Source: Sarcophilus harrisii (Eukaryota > Chordata > Mammalia > Dasyuromorphia > Dasyuridae). Taken from it: a DNA stretch of 64,000 nucleotides. A model generated the notes under the pieces. That model saw only the letters and a list, made by a program, of their open reading frames with translations, ran no database searches and was not told where the DNA came from. The first letter of the stretch is position 1. Each line of letters begins with the position of its first letter. A program made the translations under genes and the position numbers. The DNA lies in contig NC_045427.1 of NCBI RefSeq assembly GCF_902635505.1, forward strand, positions 598,875,665-598,939,664, given 5' to 3'. Positions 11,699 through 23,999 of the stretch are shown piece by piece.

Positions 11699-12695
11699 GT
11701 AGTGTTTTTTTTCATTTAATTGTACTTATTTTCAATTACATGTAAAGATAACTTTCCAACATTCATTTTTTTTTAAGATTTTGAGTCCAATTTTTCTCCT
11801 TCTTTTACTCCCACCTCCCCAGACAGGAAGCAATCTGATATAGGCTATACATGTACAATCATGTTAAACATATTTCCATGTTAATCACATTATGAAAGAA
11901 AAATCACAGTCAAAGGGAAAAACACAAGAAAGAAAAAAAAGTGAAAATAGTTTGCTTTCAATCTCCACTTATATCTATAGTTCTCTCTCTGGATGTGGAT
12001 GGAATTTTTCATCCCAAGTGTTATGGAATTGTTTTAGATCACCATATTGCTGAAAAGAACTAAGTCTATTGTAGTTGATCATTACACAATGTTGTTGTGA
12101 CTGTGCGATAGTCTGATTCTGCTCACATTAGTCATATCAGTTCACATAAGTCTTTCCAGATTTTTCTGAAATCAGCCCACTCATTATTTCTTATAAAACA
12201 ATAATATTCCATTAACATTCATATACCAAAACTTGTTCATCCATTTCTTATTTTATAGGAATCCCCTCAATTTCCAATTCTTTAGAGAGTTGCTATAAAT
12301 AGTTTTATTCATGTAGATCTCTTTATCTTTTTATAATTTCTTGATACAAATCTAGGAGGGGTAAATTACTGGATAAAAGGTATGCACAGTTTCGTAGCTC
12401 TTTGAGCATAATTCCAAATTGCTTTTCCAAATGGTCGGATCAGTTCATAATTCTAACAACAATACATTAATATACCTACTTCCCCATATCTTCATTTTCT
12501 TTTTCAATAATCTTATCCAATCTGATAGGTATGAAGTGGTACCTCACAGGTATTTTAACTTGCATTTCTCTAATCAATAGTAATTTGGAGCATTTTTTCA
12601 TATGACCAAAGATTTAATTTCTTTAATTTCTTCATCAGAAAACTTCCTATTCATATCACTTGACCATTTATCAATTGGGGAATGAGTTTGTCATA
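11699..12695 (-). mobile_element. L1 LINE, 3' part (5'-truncated)
   Basis: Antisense L1: 3' UTR near 11725-11960, ORF2 C-terminal block with ACAATAATATTCCATTAACA near 12197, and CTCTAATCAATAGTAATTTG near 12570. It ends near TATCAATTGGGGAATGAGTT. It reaches further 5' than the copy at 10135. Confidence 0.9.
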
Positions 12696-12835
12696 GTTTA
12701 GAAGGTATGGTTATTCACATAAAGAGGCAATACTTTTTAAACACAATTTTCAAGTGTTATAAGAGGTTATAAATACTGCCTTCTTGTATAGAAAAGGATT
12801 TGCCTAGCTAAAAGCTAGAAGTAGAGAAGCAGTTT

Positions 12836-13125
12836 TGTAGTGGTTTTCTTGGAGGCAGCCTTAGTCTCAGTTGAAATAAATAATTACTCCATTATCAAGG
12901 CCAGCTGGTAAAAATGCAAACGTTTATTTCTCCTTCCAAATTAGCCTGGTTAGTTGAGGCCTATCTCTCTGCCTGGCTCCAAGAGATCTTGCAGCTTTGT
13001 CCTTGGCTTCTGCCTCTGCTTTCTTCCTGACTAGTTCAATGACATGAAATCCAACAGCCCAGAGTTTAGTTACCCAAAACACATGGGATTTCCTCCCTCA
13101 TTTGCTTTCTGCAAGAGATCTAAAA
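12836..13125 (-). mobile_element. Endogenous retrovirus LTR, decayed (probably solo)
   Basis: Resembles a marsupial retroviral LTR in antisense: TTGGAGGCAGCCTTAGTCTC near 12850, AACGTTTATTTCTCCTTCC near 12920 (antisense polyadenylation signal), and ACACATGGGATTTCCTCCC near 13080. No internal viral region was seen on either side, so it looks like a solo LTR fossil. The exact 3' edge is uncertain. Confidence 0.65.
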
Positions 13126-13714
13126 GTGAGAATTTAATTTCCTTCAGAGATATTATATGTATTACTGGAAAAGCATAACAAATTTATTTGTGTATTGTGA
13201 TGTGTTTATTTTATATTTGCTTGTTTGAATGAATATATTTCTTTTGCCTTATTGTTAAGTAAATGCTTTTTAAAAAGTTTAAATGTCAATATTTTGAGTG
13301 GTTGTATAAATGGAAATGAATCAATGTGGGACTTAAGAGTTCACATGTTAAAGGAAGTGAATTTTCCCTGGGACTTATCAAAGACTTTAGGCTTACTAGT
13401 ATGAAAGCATGTTGAAATAAATCTTCAAGCCCAGGTGAGACAGATGATGTCTCTACATAGTATGGAGAGTTTCTTTATAATCCTATTTCTGTGCTGGACT
13501 TCTTGGCTTAAAGATTAAATGATCACAGTCCACATAAGGAAGAGTAGGACTGGTTAATGGTACACATTTGTATGATTAAAATCAGAATTCTCATCAGGTA
13601 ATCAAGAGAAAGACAATATGCTTTGTTTGGTAAATAGGAATGCTGACCTTGGAATAAAAAAGACTGGAATTTCCATAATATTTCTGACATATTTCAGTGA
13701 CTAATAAGTTAATA
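13126..13714. other. No recognised feature
   Basis: AT-rich, no supported repeat or gene. Confidence 0.5.
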
Positions 13715-14250
13715 AGTGAATGATTAACAAATCAATAAGCATTTATAAGGTTATTATTATGTACCAGCCACTGTACTAAGTACTACAAAGAAAAGCAAAG
13801 GATAATTTCTGCTGTCAAAGAGCTCTCAGTCCAATTCAGAGGGGAGAGAACACCATCAAACATACAAATATCATGATAAATTGGAGATAATCAATAGAAG
13901 GAAGGTACTAAAATTAAATATAATTAGAAAAGGCTTTCTATAGTGAGATTTTAGCTGGAATTTGAAGGAAGCCAGGGAAGTCAGGAAACAGATATCAGGA
14001 GGGAACAAATTCCAAATGTGGAGGTAGCCAGTAAAAATGCTCAGAGTTAGGTGATACAGTGTCTTAAGTAAGGAACAGCAAGGAAGCTAGTCACTAGATT
14101 GAAAACTATAAAAGAATATTGGAAAGGAAGGAAAAGGTCTGGTTGTAAAGGACTTTAAATACCAAAGATGATTTTATATTTGATACTAGATTTATATCTG
14201 ATACTAGGGCATCATTGGAATTTATTGAAGCATGTGTGTGTGTGTGTGTA

Positions 14251-14291
<41 letters not shown>

Positions 14292-14755
14292 CAGTAGACC
14301 TGTTCTTTAGGAAAATTAACTTCAAACCTGAATAAAGGATGGATTAGAATGGTGAGAGATTTGAGGTGGAGAAATCATGCAGCAGATCTTTGCAGGGGCC
14401 AGGTCCTAAATAATAAGAGCATGAAGCAGAGGGGTAGTATTGTCATAGGAGAGAAAGAAGGATATGTAAGACATGTTATAAGGGCAAAATTGAGTTGTTT
14501 TAACAATAGATTGAATATGAGGAGTGAGAAAGAGTGAGGGGTTGAGGATAATACATAAGTCTATGTGACTAAATAGTGGTGCCCTTGACAATAATAGGGG
14601 AATTTAGAAGCACGGGTAAGAGGTCAAAGAAAAGAATAATGAATTCACTTTGTGATATATTGAGTCTAAGATTTCAACAGGACAACAAATTTGACTTATC
14701 TAATAGTTGAAGATGTGTCTGGAGTTTAGGAAAGAGGTTATGGATAGATAGATGT
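13715..14755 (-). mobile_element. L2 LINE, 3' half
   Basis: Long antisense L2: 3' end (ACCAGCCACTGTACTAAGTA near 13762), then AAATTGGAGATAATCAATAG, TGAAGGAAGCCAGGGAAGTC near 13962, GGAACAGCAAGGAAGCTAGT near 14071, and the reverse-transcriptase region with TAGTGGTGCCCTTGACAATA near 14575. One of the best L2 copies here. It is interrupted by a (TG)n tract. Confidence 0.85.
14233..14291 (+). repeat. (TG)n microsatellite
   Basis: About 29 dinucleotide units with two TA interruptions, lying inside the L2 copy. Confidence 0.95.
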
Positions 14756-14905
14756 CTGACCATAGGTAGGTCATTTAATATTTTTATGTCTCTATGCAAC
14801 AATCTGAGAATGTAAATTATAGATTAGAAGCCTATCTGCATCAACAGAGGGAATTTGAATCCCAATTGTTCCCTATAACAATAAAATCAATTTTGTAGAT
14901 TGAAA
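14756..14905 (+). repeat. Marsupial SINE, 3' part
   Basis: TAGGTAGGTCATTTAATATT near 14764, AGCCTATCTGCATCAACAGA near 14829 and GTTCCCTATAACAATAAAAT near 14868 match the 3' half of a marsupial CORE-SINE variant that ends in a CAATGAAATCA-type tail. The 5' half is absent. Confidence 0.6.
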
Positions 14906-17900
14906 GAAAATACACCCTCTCCCCCCCTCCCCCAACTACAGGCAATCCAGAAAAGATAGATAATGTCATCTTCAGTCTAATTTTCAGTTTAATTTGAAAA
15001 ACATTGCAAATTGCCTATGAAATGCATTTGAACTAGCCCACTTGATATGAATCAGTTTCTGTAGTAAATAAAATATTGGACCTATGTTGAAAACTGACCT
15101 TGGGATTGGAAAGAGTTTTTAAAGTTTTTTTTCCTCCCCAAAGTCTATTCAATTATCTCCCTTTCAGGACTTGTAAGATGGAATTCTATTGCTGAAAGCT
15201 GATTGTCGATTATCTGTCATCTCAAGGTACCTTGGTGTAGACCAATTATAGTAATAAGACCTCTTTCCATGTGAATGTTTGAAAGTGTTCTGATGGAAGA
15301 GGAGGAAGAGGAGGAGACTTAGAGGAGCTTTAAACCTATTTCCTACCAAATTCTCATTAAAGAAATGACATATCCATCTTCTATTGAATAGTGGTAGAAG
15401 GATTTCCCTTTGGAAACCTTGGCAGTTGAGTGGAGTCAAGTACTGAAAGCAATTCATGGATTTATCATTGGTAACAAATTGAGACAGACTCAATTATTTG
15501 TGGTACATAGATGCTTTATTTTACTTACATTTTATATTAGATGTTATTGGGTTACATATAATATCTGTTTAAAAATACTCATGCTATTAAGAATCTTTTT
15601 TACCTTATTTCCCTTCTCCCTAGGTCCAGGATTGGTGGCATGAGGGGAATGAATAGAACCTGGTTATACTGATATTTATAATCTTATACATGTAATTTAG
15701 TAAGAAATGGGATTAATATGGGGCCATGAAAAGCACAATATGTAAGGACACATTAAATTTGTCAAATTTATGCACTTAATGAAGCCCTGTCTCATAGGAG
15801 AGTGCTTTTTATGTGTTAATGTTCCAGAGAAATGTCAATTACTATTAGAAAGAATTGTCCCTGTCTTCAAGTGGCTTATGCTCATATTTCAGAAATAAAA
15901 ATAGTATATAAACAATAAATAAGAACATAACTTTATGTCATTAAGTGATTAGTGCTGATACAGCTGATATATAGTAAATATAGGGAATGACATTACCATG
16001 TCACATATTCATTGATCTCCAGGCTGGAGCACACGAATATTTGGAATATCCAAATCTCCATAGTGTCATTTTCTGATTGAATTTCTACTATTTTTGCTCA
16101 ACCTTTAGGTTATTATTCCATCTAGAAGAAAAGATATGTGGGGTTTTTAAATTTTTTCTCTAACCTTGATGATTTGGGAGGATGAAGTGGTCCCTTTGTA
16201 ACCGGAAGAAGTTCATTGTGAAAACAAAGAATTAATAGGTTGTAAAGAGAGAGAATGAAATCTTGCCCCAAACCAGAAGATAAAATCATTTTTTCATGAA
16301 GTGGTGGTGATGGTGATAATGATGTAATATCTCAGAAAGTTCCTCCTCTCTCTTCTTGGTCAGACGCTATTGCCAGTAGCAGGGGAAAATGAGGACCCTT
16401 ATTCTGGAAAAACTTAGGGGAATAATGTCATCAGAAGTTTTTAGTTTTGTGGGACCATCAGTCTCTTCCCATTAGCTCTCTTATATTTTCCTTTTATTTC
16501 CATTTTTCATTCCTGGTCACCTAGGTCCTCCAGAAGTTAATGCTGAAGGGCTACATTGCTATCTATTATACTGAGTAGTAATCTGCCACTAATGCAGGAT
16601 CACAGGGGAAATGAAGTGCACAAAATCCAGCCTATACTTGAATCCAGGAACTTTTTACAGAAAGAACATCATTACAGATGACCAGAAACTTACAGAAGAT
16701 AAAATTCAAGAAAGAAGCTAGGAGTAAAAACTGTGCTTTTAGATATCTATGCACAAATGTACACAGAATGAATCATAAGCAATGTGTACTATTAGCCATT
16801 GCATAGAAAAAATGACTTCATAAGTATCACTGAGGTTTGGAGATATAAAAGCAGGCCTGGAAAATTACTCTAGAAGATTATACATTATTAAAAAAAGAAC
16901 AGGATAAGTTTTTTTAAGATATACTTTTTTTCTTTTTATAGTATTCAACTATACAAATACAAACAGAACATCTTATAATGTTTTCTCCTTTATACTGTAC
17001 TTTTTACAAAACTCAGCAATCAAAAATAGAAAAGCATGGTAGAGAGCCACTATGTGAAATTCAATGGAGGTAGAAATTGAAATGATAATATTAGTGTATA
17101 CAACAGATCACTTGGACAGAAAAGGAAAAAATGATTAAGAAATTCAAAACTTAATATGGATATTATGTGTAGTAACTAGAGTTGGAATTCAATTACCTAG
17201 ACTTTTCTTAGAGTTCGATCCCTATTTTTAATTCAAAGTTTAATCACTAATAATTTCTTGACTAGGCTTAGTGATAATCCTTCAAAATCGGAAGGAACCA
17301 ATGAGAAGAACTTTTATTCTGCATATTAGCAAAAAAGAATAATTGGCTAATTAATGCGGAAATTATGGGTAGCGATGAGAAGTGAGCACTCCCTCTTAGA
17401 GTTTTTGATAGAAAAGAAGAGGTTTCAGAATGATTTAACATACATTCCAGATTTTGGGAAATTGCAGAGGGTTTAGAGAAATGCTCAATGGAGTCATTTG
17501 AGCTAAGATTATGGAAAATCAGACTCAGAGGAATGGGCAGCATGTAAGAATGAGATGTTGAAGGAAAGAGAAATAATTATGATAAATAAGAAAGGATGAA
17601 TGGTTTAAAAGAACAGAGGTAGGTGTACAGGACACTCATTAACACATTTAAATATTTTAAAAAGTTATGAAAATATGGAAGCAATGAAAGGTAACAGAAT
17701 GAATACAAAATCATGCCATTGTCCTAAAAGAATATGTTTTATAATTGTTAATGCTTAAAAAGAGCTGAGGATAGTGAGGAGGGCTAAAAAGAATGAAAAA
17801 GGTTCAAAAGTGATAGTGGAGAAAAGATTAATTTCAAAGCTTGGATCAGATGGTTTTCCTTTTGGTATGCACAGAACAGCTATTAAAAGATGACTGAGAA

Positions 17901-17984
17901 ACAACTGAGCCACTCTTACTTTTATTTTGCTGACATTTTTTCTGTCAGGGTGGGGGGGGATGATATTTGAACTAGAAAGGACAA
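14906..17984. other. Mostly single-copy sequence
   Basis: About 3 kb in which I recognise almost nothing. A faint antisense L2 tail may lie at 15860-15910 (GTCCCTGTCTTCAAGTGGCT). A C-rich run lies near 14919-14935. The 109-codon minus-strand frame at 15164-15493 and the 91-codon one at 17268-17543 have no recognisable domains. Confidence 0.5.
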
Positions 17985-19420
17985 AATTAACATGGATAAT
18001 AGATAATGAATACAAGATAAATAAGAAAATGTTTATGAAAGGATCTAGCTGCCCTCAACGAGTCCAGCTATAGTCATCATAGGACCCTGAAAAGAATTGG
18101 TCACTGTGATTACTGAAGTACCTCCAGAGCAGAGAAGTACAGATATCCTCCTCATTTTCAATACAGAAAGGAATTGGTTCAATGAACAATAGGCCAATAA
18201 ATTTGATATAAATTCTTGGAAAAATTTTTGAACCTATCAGCTATGAACATTTAGAAATGGAATCAGTAATGATAAATAGCCAGCATGAATTAATTAGGAA
18301 TAGATCAGGCTAGTTTTAGTTCATTTCCTTTATTTTGACAGGATTATTTAATGGTCAGATCTAAGAAATGTTACGGATATAGTGTAGCTAGATTTTTACA
18401 AAGCATTTGACAAATTCTCTCTTTCTGGCCTTATGGACAGGATAGAGAAACATGAACTAGATATAGTGAGATGAAGTTGGAATTTTTTGTATGACAAGCA
18501 CTAAAGTCACTAAATGGTTTGATGTTAATTCAGAAAGAACTCTTTCATGGATTGTATCAAGGACTCTTGTGAGATCCTATATATGACATTTGCTAGCAAG
18601 CTAAGAGAGATAATTATAAGAGATAACTAAATATTTTTGCTGAAAGAGATTCCACAAAGATCTTGATATCTTAGATACTGGACCATGTAATAGGATGAAA
18701 TTTAATATGGGCAAATATAAAAGATTACATTTATGTACAAACAATCAACTCCAAAAGGATATGGTGAGGTAGAGTTGGCTTAGATAGCAGTTTTCTGGAA
18801 AAAATCTGAAGGGTTGATTGCAAGCTCACCTTAAGTCAACAATGTAAAATGATACACAAAAAGTCAATGCCTTTTTTGTATTAGGAGAGATATAGTGTCT
18901 AGTTGTAGGGAGATGATAGACTCTTCTTTCTTAGACAAATCAATTTTGAAGTATTGTGTTTGGTTTTGAAAACAAACATCTTTTTAAAGTGGAGAGGCCA
19001 TAATGATGGTAAAAGGACTTTAGATAATAGCATATGAGAATCATTGGAAGGATTTATTAGAGACATTTAGCCTAGAGAATGAAAGACAAAGGGCCGTGAT
19101 AATTGTTTTCAAATACATAAAGGAGCATTACATAACTGTCGGAATATACTTGTTCTGAGTGTACTGAGAGCAATGGATGGAAGTTGTATAGAATCAAATT
19201 TTAGCTCTATGTAAGGAAAACCTTCTTAACAATTGGGGTTGTCCCAGAATATAAATGCTACTGTAGAAGCTAGGGGCTTCTCTCTCATAAGAGGTCTTCT
19301 AACAAAGGCTGGATGATTAATGATGTGACATGTTCTGGGGGACATTTTTTCATTATGGATTGTTTCACTTACAAAGTGACTTTGTCATCTCTTCTAAGAC
19401 TGTGATTGCCTAAATGATAA
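17985..19420 (+). mobile_element. CR1/L3 LINE, reverse-transcriptase region to 3' end
   Basis: Sense copy. GGCCAATAAATTTGATATAA near 18191 begins the RT domain; GCTAGATTTTTACAAAGCAT near 18386 is the (Y/L)LDFxKAFD motif region; AATGAAATTTAATATGGGCA near 18696 follows. The 3' part has AGAGCAATGGATGGAAGTTG near 19167, GTAAGGAAAACCTTCTTAAC and AGGTCTTCTAACAAAGGCTG near 19291. It runs in normal order with small deletions. Stops in all frames show it is long dead. Confidence 0.85.
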
Positions 19421-19574
19421 TATATGACCAGCTTTCTTTGTTCTCTCCATATAAGACTGGCCCTTTCCCCTAAACTATGGAAGGTAGAGTTCAACCCTCA
19501 TGACTTGCTTAGCTTATTTTCTTAATATTATGTTTCTTAAAGAAAAATCTATGGAAAAGGAAGTTAGAATAGGA

Positions 19575-19750
19575 TAGTTGGTGGAACAGTAGATAGAGCA
19601 TTGGAATCAGAAATATCTGACTTCAAACTTGACCTTAGACATTTGCTAGCTGTGTGTGACTTTGGACAAATCACACCTCTGTTTGCCTCAGTTTCCTCAA
19701 ATATTTACTTACAAACTGAAAATCGAGGATCTAGTGAGCTCATTTCTCAG
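19575..19750 (+). repeat. tRNA-derived SINE (marsupial type)
   Basis: GTGGAACAGTAGATAGAGCA near 19580 (A-box-like), GACTTCAAACTTGACCTTAG, then GCTAGCTGTGTGTGACTTTG and TTTGCCTCAGTTTCCTCAAA near 19682. The 3' third is missing or decayed. Confidence 0.85.
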
Positions 19751-20929
19751 GGTTTTTCATATCCTTTGACCCATCATTGTGATTTTTAAGAATCTATCCA
19801 CTTTAAAAAAATGTGATTTTTCCATTTGCTTCTTTCACTCTATCATATCCATTTGTGATTCTTCAAATTTCATTTTCATTTAAAAATTCGAAACAGAATT
19901 ATATCCCTCCTTCTTTGTCTTGACAGTCATTATTTTTTCTCTCTTTTCTCTCCCCTTTTCATTCCTCACCCCCTTTTAACCAGACCAAAATGGAGTTGGG
20001 CAATTTTTGAATTAAGATAAACTCTACTAAAAAAAGGTGAATGACAAAAATTAGAAGTTGAGTTTCAAATCAAGTTTTTTTTTTATAACACTGAAAAAAT
20101 GTCTGTGACCATTTAAATATTTTCATGACCAGTAGAAGTTTACAGTTGCTGTAACTTGGAAGCCCCCCTAGCACCGAAATTTTCAAGAATATCCATAAGA
20201 TGATTGGGCAGAGGTTTTTTTTTTTTTTTTTTTTTTAGAATAAGCATCATTTTAGAAATACAGCTTGGGCTGTCTCTGTTTCTTAAAAGACAGATTTTCA
20301 CAGTTTTGGCTCTTTTTGAGATTCCTTTGCTATACCAGATTCCTAGGTTAGGGATACATAACCCTAGGCATACAACAGAGATATGCACTCATATTTACTT
20401 CCCTAACAGCTGGAAAAGAAACATTAGTAAAAGAAAACACTGGGAAAGAAAGACAGAGACATACCTACTTTGTACACCTTCCCTCTGGAAACTCAGACAA
20501 TATATATATTTCCCAAATCTTGCAGGCTCTCCTAAGTATTATTCCTGTGAACAGTCCAAATTTAAAGACACAAAATTGAAATTAAAATCTAATGTCAATC
20601 AACAACCACCCTTTCTTCTCCTTACTTATTCTGTGCAGCATTCTACCATATGCTGCCAAATGTGATCTGGCTGTTCAGGCTCTCCTTTCCTGACAAAGTT
20701 AACAATATGAACTGCTATTCTAGCCCTGGTACTGAACACTTCTCTGATTGTGGTGGAGACAATTCACAAGTAAATCCTGATTCGAGTAACCTTGTGTAAA
20801 ATTTCAGATCAAAGAAGTGGGACTTCATAATGGGTGAAAGACTTCACTGAGTGATTTCCAATATTGTTTAACTCACTGGGATCTTCATGATTAGTTGGCT
20901 TTTTTTTTTTTTTTTTTGGTCATATAATG
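19751..20929. other. No recognised feature; two poly-T tracts
   Basis: Contains poly-T runs at 20215-20236 and 20900-20917, which could be remnants of reversed retroposon tails, but no element body is recognisable beside them. The 153-codon plus-strand frame at 20204-20665 opens in the poly-T (phenylalanine run) and has no domain. Confidence 0.5.
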
Positions 20930-21500
20930 AACGTCCTTATCCAGGTATGCAAATGTTCAAAGAGTTTAATCTAAAATGGCATTTATTTAATTTAGGCAAT
21001 GCTGATCTTTTCATTTACCCAGGATCAACAAATAATGCTCCCTTCTCCAAAAAGGGTTTAATTTCCAAATCATACTCATTTCCCTTTTTCATTTTGATAT
21101 GAAGGCAGGGAAATATTTTATAGTGTGTGTTTGAATCTATCCTGTTATAACAAAGATATGAAAATGACTCTTTCCTTTACTGTTTTATTACTCTGTTTGT
21201 AATTCTTGTAATGCCTATAAAGGCCAGACTTTAGAAATAGAACACTACAGCTCCAAGGAAAGAAGTTTATCTACTTCATGAATAAAAATGTCTCTGATCC
21301 ACTTTGCTAAATTTAAAGTAAAGCTTGAAAATGTACTTAGTGTTTTATGATGTTTGGCTGCTTTATTAGTCATTTAAGAGAATAAGTCATTTCATCTTGT
21401 ATTTTCACTGTACAAAGTTATTATTTGAGATTGGGTTCTTATTTTAGAATACTTCATTTCTACATTATGTTAAAATGGTAAATGCTACTACAAAGCTACT
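20930..21500. other. Candidate conserved noncoding block
   Basis: Repeat-free, complex sequence with an octamer-type site (ATGCAAATGTTCAAAG near 20946) and homeodomain-like TTATTTAATTTAGGC. This is an inference from texture and absence of repeats. Conservation cannot be shown from one genome. Confidence 0.25.
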
Positions 21501-21809
21501 TTCTGATTCAGTCTGTTTTACTGATCCAGTTTATCTGTAAATATCCAGAAGGGGAAAGGATGTCTACACCCTAAGAAAGGAGATGAACAAGATAAATAGG
21601 TACTAGTTAGTGGGTTACTTTATGTCAAGGGAGGGAATACCCACCAGGACAGTATCTCAGATCTCCTGAAGTGTGAAAGGATTTTGGGATAAGTGGATCT
21701 GTGTTGAGATCATTTACATCTAAAATACCCTTTTAATATGTTGCAGAGTAGTGATCTTCAGCTTATGCCTGAAGATCTCTGTAAGGATGTTAATAGAGAT
21801 AAAAAATGT

Positions 21810-22005
21810 TCATAGGGCTTCAGTTTTGACTCTGTCACTTATTTATTCTATGCCAAATGATTTCACCTTTCAAGATCCCACCAGTTTCCTCATCTATAAG
21901 ATGGAATAATAATATTTGTGCTACCCACTTCAGCAGTGTTGGGATGAAAGCAATTTAGAAATAAAGTGCTATATAATTGAAACTCTTACTATTCTTTACC
22001 ATAAC
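21810..22005 (+). repeat. CORE-SINE (MIR-like), 3' part
   Basis: CAGTTTCCTCATCTATAAGA near 21883, ATGGAATAATAATATTTGTG and AATAAAGTGCTATATAATTG near 21959 match the MIR core and 3' end in sense. Confidence 0.75.
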
Positions 22006-22134
22006 TCCCTTAGTGCTTGATTATACTTGATTAGTGAATAGAGCTTTTACATTTTGTTGGAATATCATTGGTGCTGGCTTTATGGCTTATTGCTTTCTGG
22101 TAGCCTTTGTAGGCCATCTTCTTTTAATTAATTT

Positions 22135-22245
22135 TAAAAATAAATCCAGTCTTAGGTCTCAGTTTTGTCATTTGAAAAATGAATTGGGTTAGATGACTTT
22201 TCAGTTCTAGATCTATGATTCCATGTACTGAAATCCAATCAGTGG
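22135..22245 (+). repeat. CORE-SINE 3' end
   Basis: GGTCTCAGTTTTGTCATTTG near 22155, GGGTTAGATGACTTTTCAGT and TCTAGATCTATGATTCCATG form the 3' end variant of the marsupial MIR-like SINEs. Confidence 0.7.
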
Positions 22246-22324
22246 TAAATGTAGTATTTAAAGGAGCGTAGTTTAGAACCTGTTCTTTGGATTGGAATCA
22301 GTATACTAAAAGTGAGAATAAATA

Positions 22325-22480
22325 GCAAAATCATAGTTTCATAGAATTTTAGAGCTATAAAGAACTTAATAAATCATTTAGTTCAATCCTCTTATTTTAT
22401 AGATGAAGAAAGTAAAAATAGTATCCAAGTTGTCTGACTCCCAATAAAAAACTCTTCACTATAATGCATTGCCTTACTCA
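22325..22480 (-). repeat. CORE-SINE (MIR-like)
   Basis: Antisense 3' end: CATAGAATTTTAGAGCTATA near 22340 and CTCTTATTTTATAGATGAAG near 22389. It faces the copy at 22135-22245. Confidence 0.7.
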
Positions 22481-22969
22481 GGCTCTACATTTGGATTCTA
22501 CCAACTCTGCAATTAAATATGATTTCTCTGTGCTGTTCTTGCTAATGGATTTACATATGAGACATGAAAATTTCAGTCACTTGTAAAGTGATTTAAATAA
22601 TATTTTGGCCTCAAATGATTAAAACTGGCCAAGCAAAGATCTTTAAAAAAGACAAACAGCACTGTTTTCATAGCTGTTTTCATGTTTATAAGTTTATACT
22701 TGGAAAATATACAAGACTATCTAAAAATATACCTCCATTAAGAATTAAATTTTCTAATTTTTTGAAAAATGCATTATTTCCTCCAGACAGTTGGTCACTG
22801 GTTATTTATTTGGTGTGAGATTGTTTTTATTCATGTATATCATGAACAACAAAAAACATGGTAAAAATGATGGCTATTTTCAACCATCCAAATGGCAAAG
22901 AAGCATTTAGAAAGAAGGTGGACTAGACATTTTGATCTATTTCAAGAAAAAAACCAAGAGATAAAATTT
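22481..22969. other. No recognised feature
   Basis: AT-rich. The 67-codon frame at 22615 has no recognisable domain. Confidence 0.5.
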
Positions 22970-23660
22970 GCCATATTAGCTCAGGCTTTTATCCCCTTTC
23001 ACATGGTCTATTGCAATGGTTTCCTGTTTTGACTCTTGGCTCTCAAATTCTTTGTCCTTCAATCTATAATAGCTATCATTTATATGGGGTGTTAAGATTT
23101 GTAAAGAACTTTACAAATACTCTTTCTATCTTGACAATTACAATGGGAGATTCATATTATTACTATTATCCTCACTTTATAGATGAGTAAATTAAGGCAG
23201 ATGGAGTTAAATAACTTCTCTATGGACATATCTGAAGTTGGTTTTGAACTCCAAGTCCAGTGTTCCATGCAATGTATTATCTGGCTGCTTCTATACTTCA
23301 AGCAGCTAACAAAATGATGTACTTAAAGCCTAAGTCTTACCATTTCACTCTCTTCTTCAAGAACATTTAATTGCTCCCCTTTTCTTCTAGGATAATATAT
23401 AAATTCCTCAGCCTGGTATTTAAAGTCTCTCATAATTAAGCTCTAACTTATCTTTCCAGGTGTATGGGAAGATTATATTCCTCTTTGGATATGCTGTGTT
23501 TGAGCTAAACTAGTTTGCTAGTTATTCTGCACATTTTATATTCCATCTTTGTGCTTTTATACAGACTGTCTCCCATGAACAGAATACATTTCCTACTTCC
23601 AATCCCCAATTCTAACAATCCCTAATTTATTTAAACCTCAGTTTATGCTTTATTTTTTAA
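22970..23660 (+). mobile_element. L2 LINE, 3' part, split by a SINE
   Basis: Two collinear blocks: 22970-23061 (TATTGCAATGGTTTCCTGTT near 23009) and 23293-23660 (TCAAGAACATTTAATTGCTC, TATTTAAAGTCTCTCATAAT, CAGACTGTCTCCCATGAACA near 23563). Block order follows L2 ORF2. The minus-strand MIR at 23062-23292 lies between them. The end is interrupted by an L1 with a target-site duplication. Confidence 0.75.
23062..23292 (-). repeat. CORE-SINE (MIR-like), near full length, inside L2
   Basis: Antisense copy: GTAAAGAACTTTACAAATAC near 23101, CACTTTATAGATGAGTAAAT near 23173, TTGAACTCCAAGTCCAGTGT near 23244. It interrupts the L2 and is therefore younger than it. Confidence 0.85.
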
Positions 23661-23880
23661 TTTTTAAAATTTAATAGCCTTTTATTTACAGGTTATATGC
23701 ATGGGTAACTTTACAGCATTAACAATTGCCAAACTTCTTGTTCCAATTTTTCACCTCTTACCCCTCACCTTCTCCCCCAGATGGCAGGATGACCAGTAGA
23801 TGTTAAATATATTAAAATATAAATTACATACACAATAAGTATACATGACCAAACTGTTATTTTTATGCTTTATTTTTAAT
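23641..23880 (-). mobile_element. L1 LINE, very short 3' end, with target-site duplication
   Basis: About 200 bp of antisense L1 3' end (TTATATGCATGGGTAACTTT near 23693, CCCAGATGGCAGGATGACCA near 23776). It is flanked by TTTATGCTTTATTTTTAAT at 23642-23661 (one extra T) and 23862-23880. The duplication shows a target-primed insertion truncated to its last 200 bp. This L1 subfamily differs from the copies at 4165-12695. Confidence 0.85.
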
Positions 23881-23904
23881 GAAAATTTTTCCTATTTTTT
23901 TGTT

Positions 23905-23999
23905 TGTCTATTTTCTCTCTTTTTCCCTCTCCCTCCCTCCCCATTTTTTTGTTTCTCTGTCTCTCTCTGTATCTCTGTCTCTCTCTCTTTCTCCTCTAG
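23905..23999 (+). repeat. Pyrimidine-rich low-complexity tract
   Basis: CT-rich run with irregular TCTC and CCCT units. Confidence 0.85.

Noticed and set aside
14919-14935. C-rich run as a possible quadruplex or i-motif
   Set aside because: A single short run without the four-tract pattern.
20204-20665. 153-codon plus-strand frame
   Set aside because: It opens with a phenylalanine run from a poly-T tract and has no recognisable domain or exon context.
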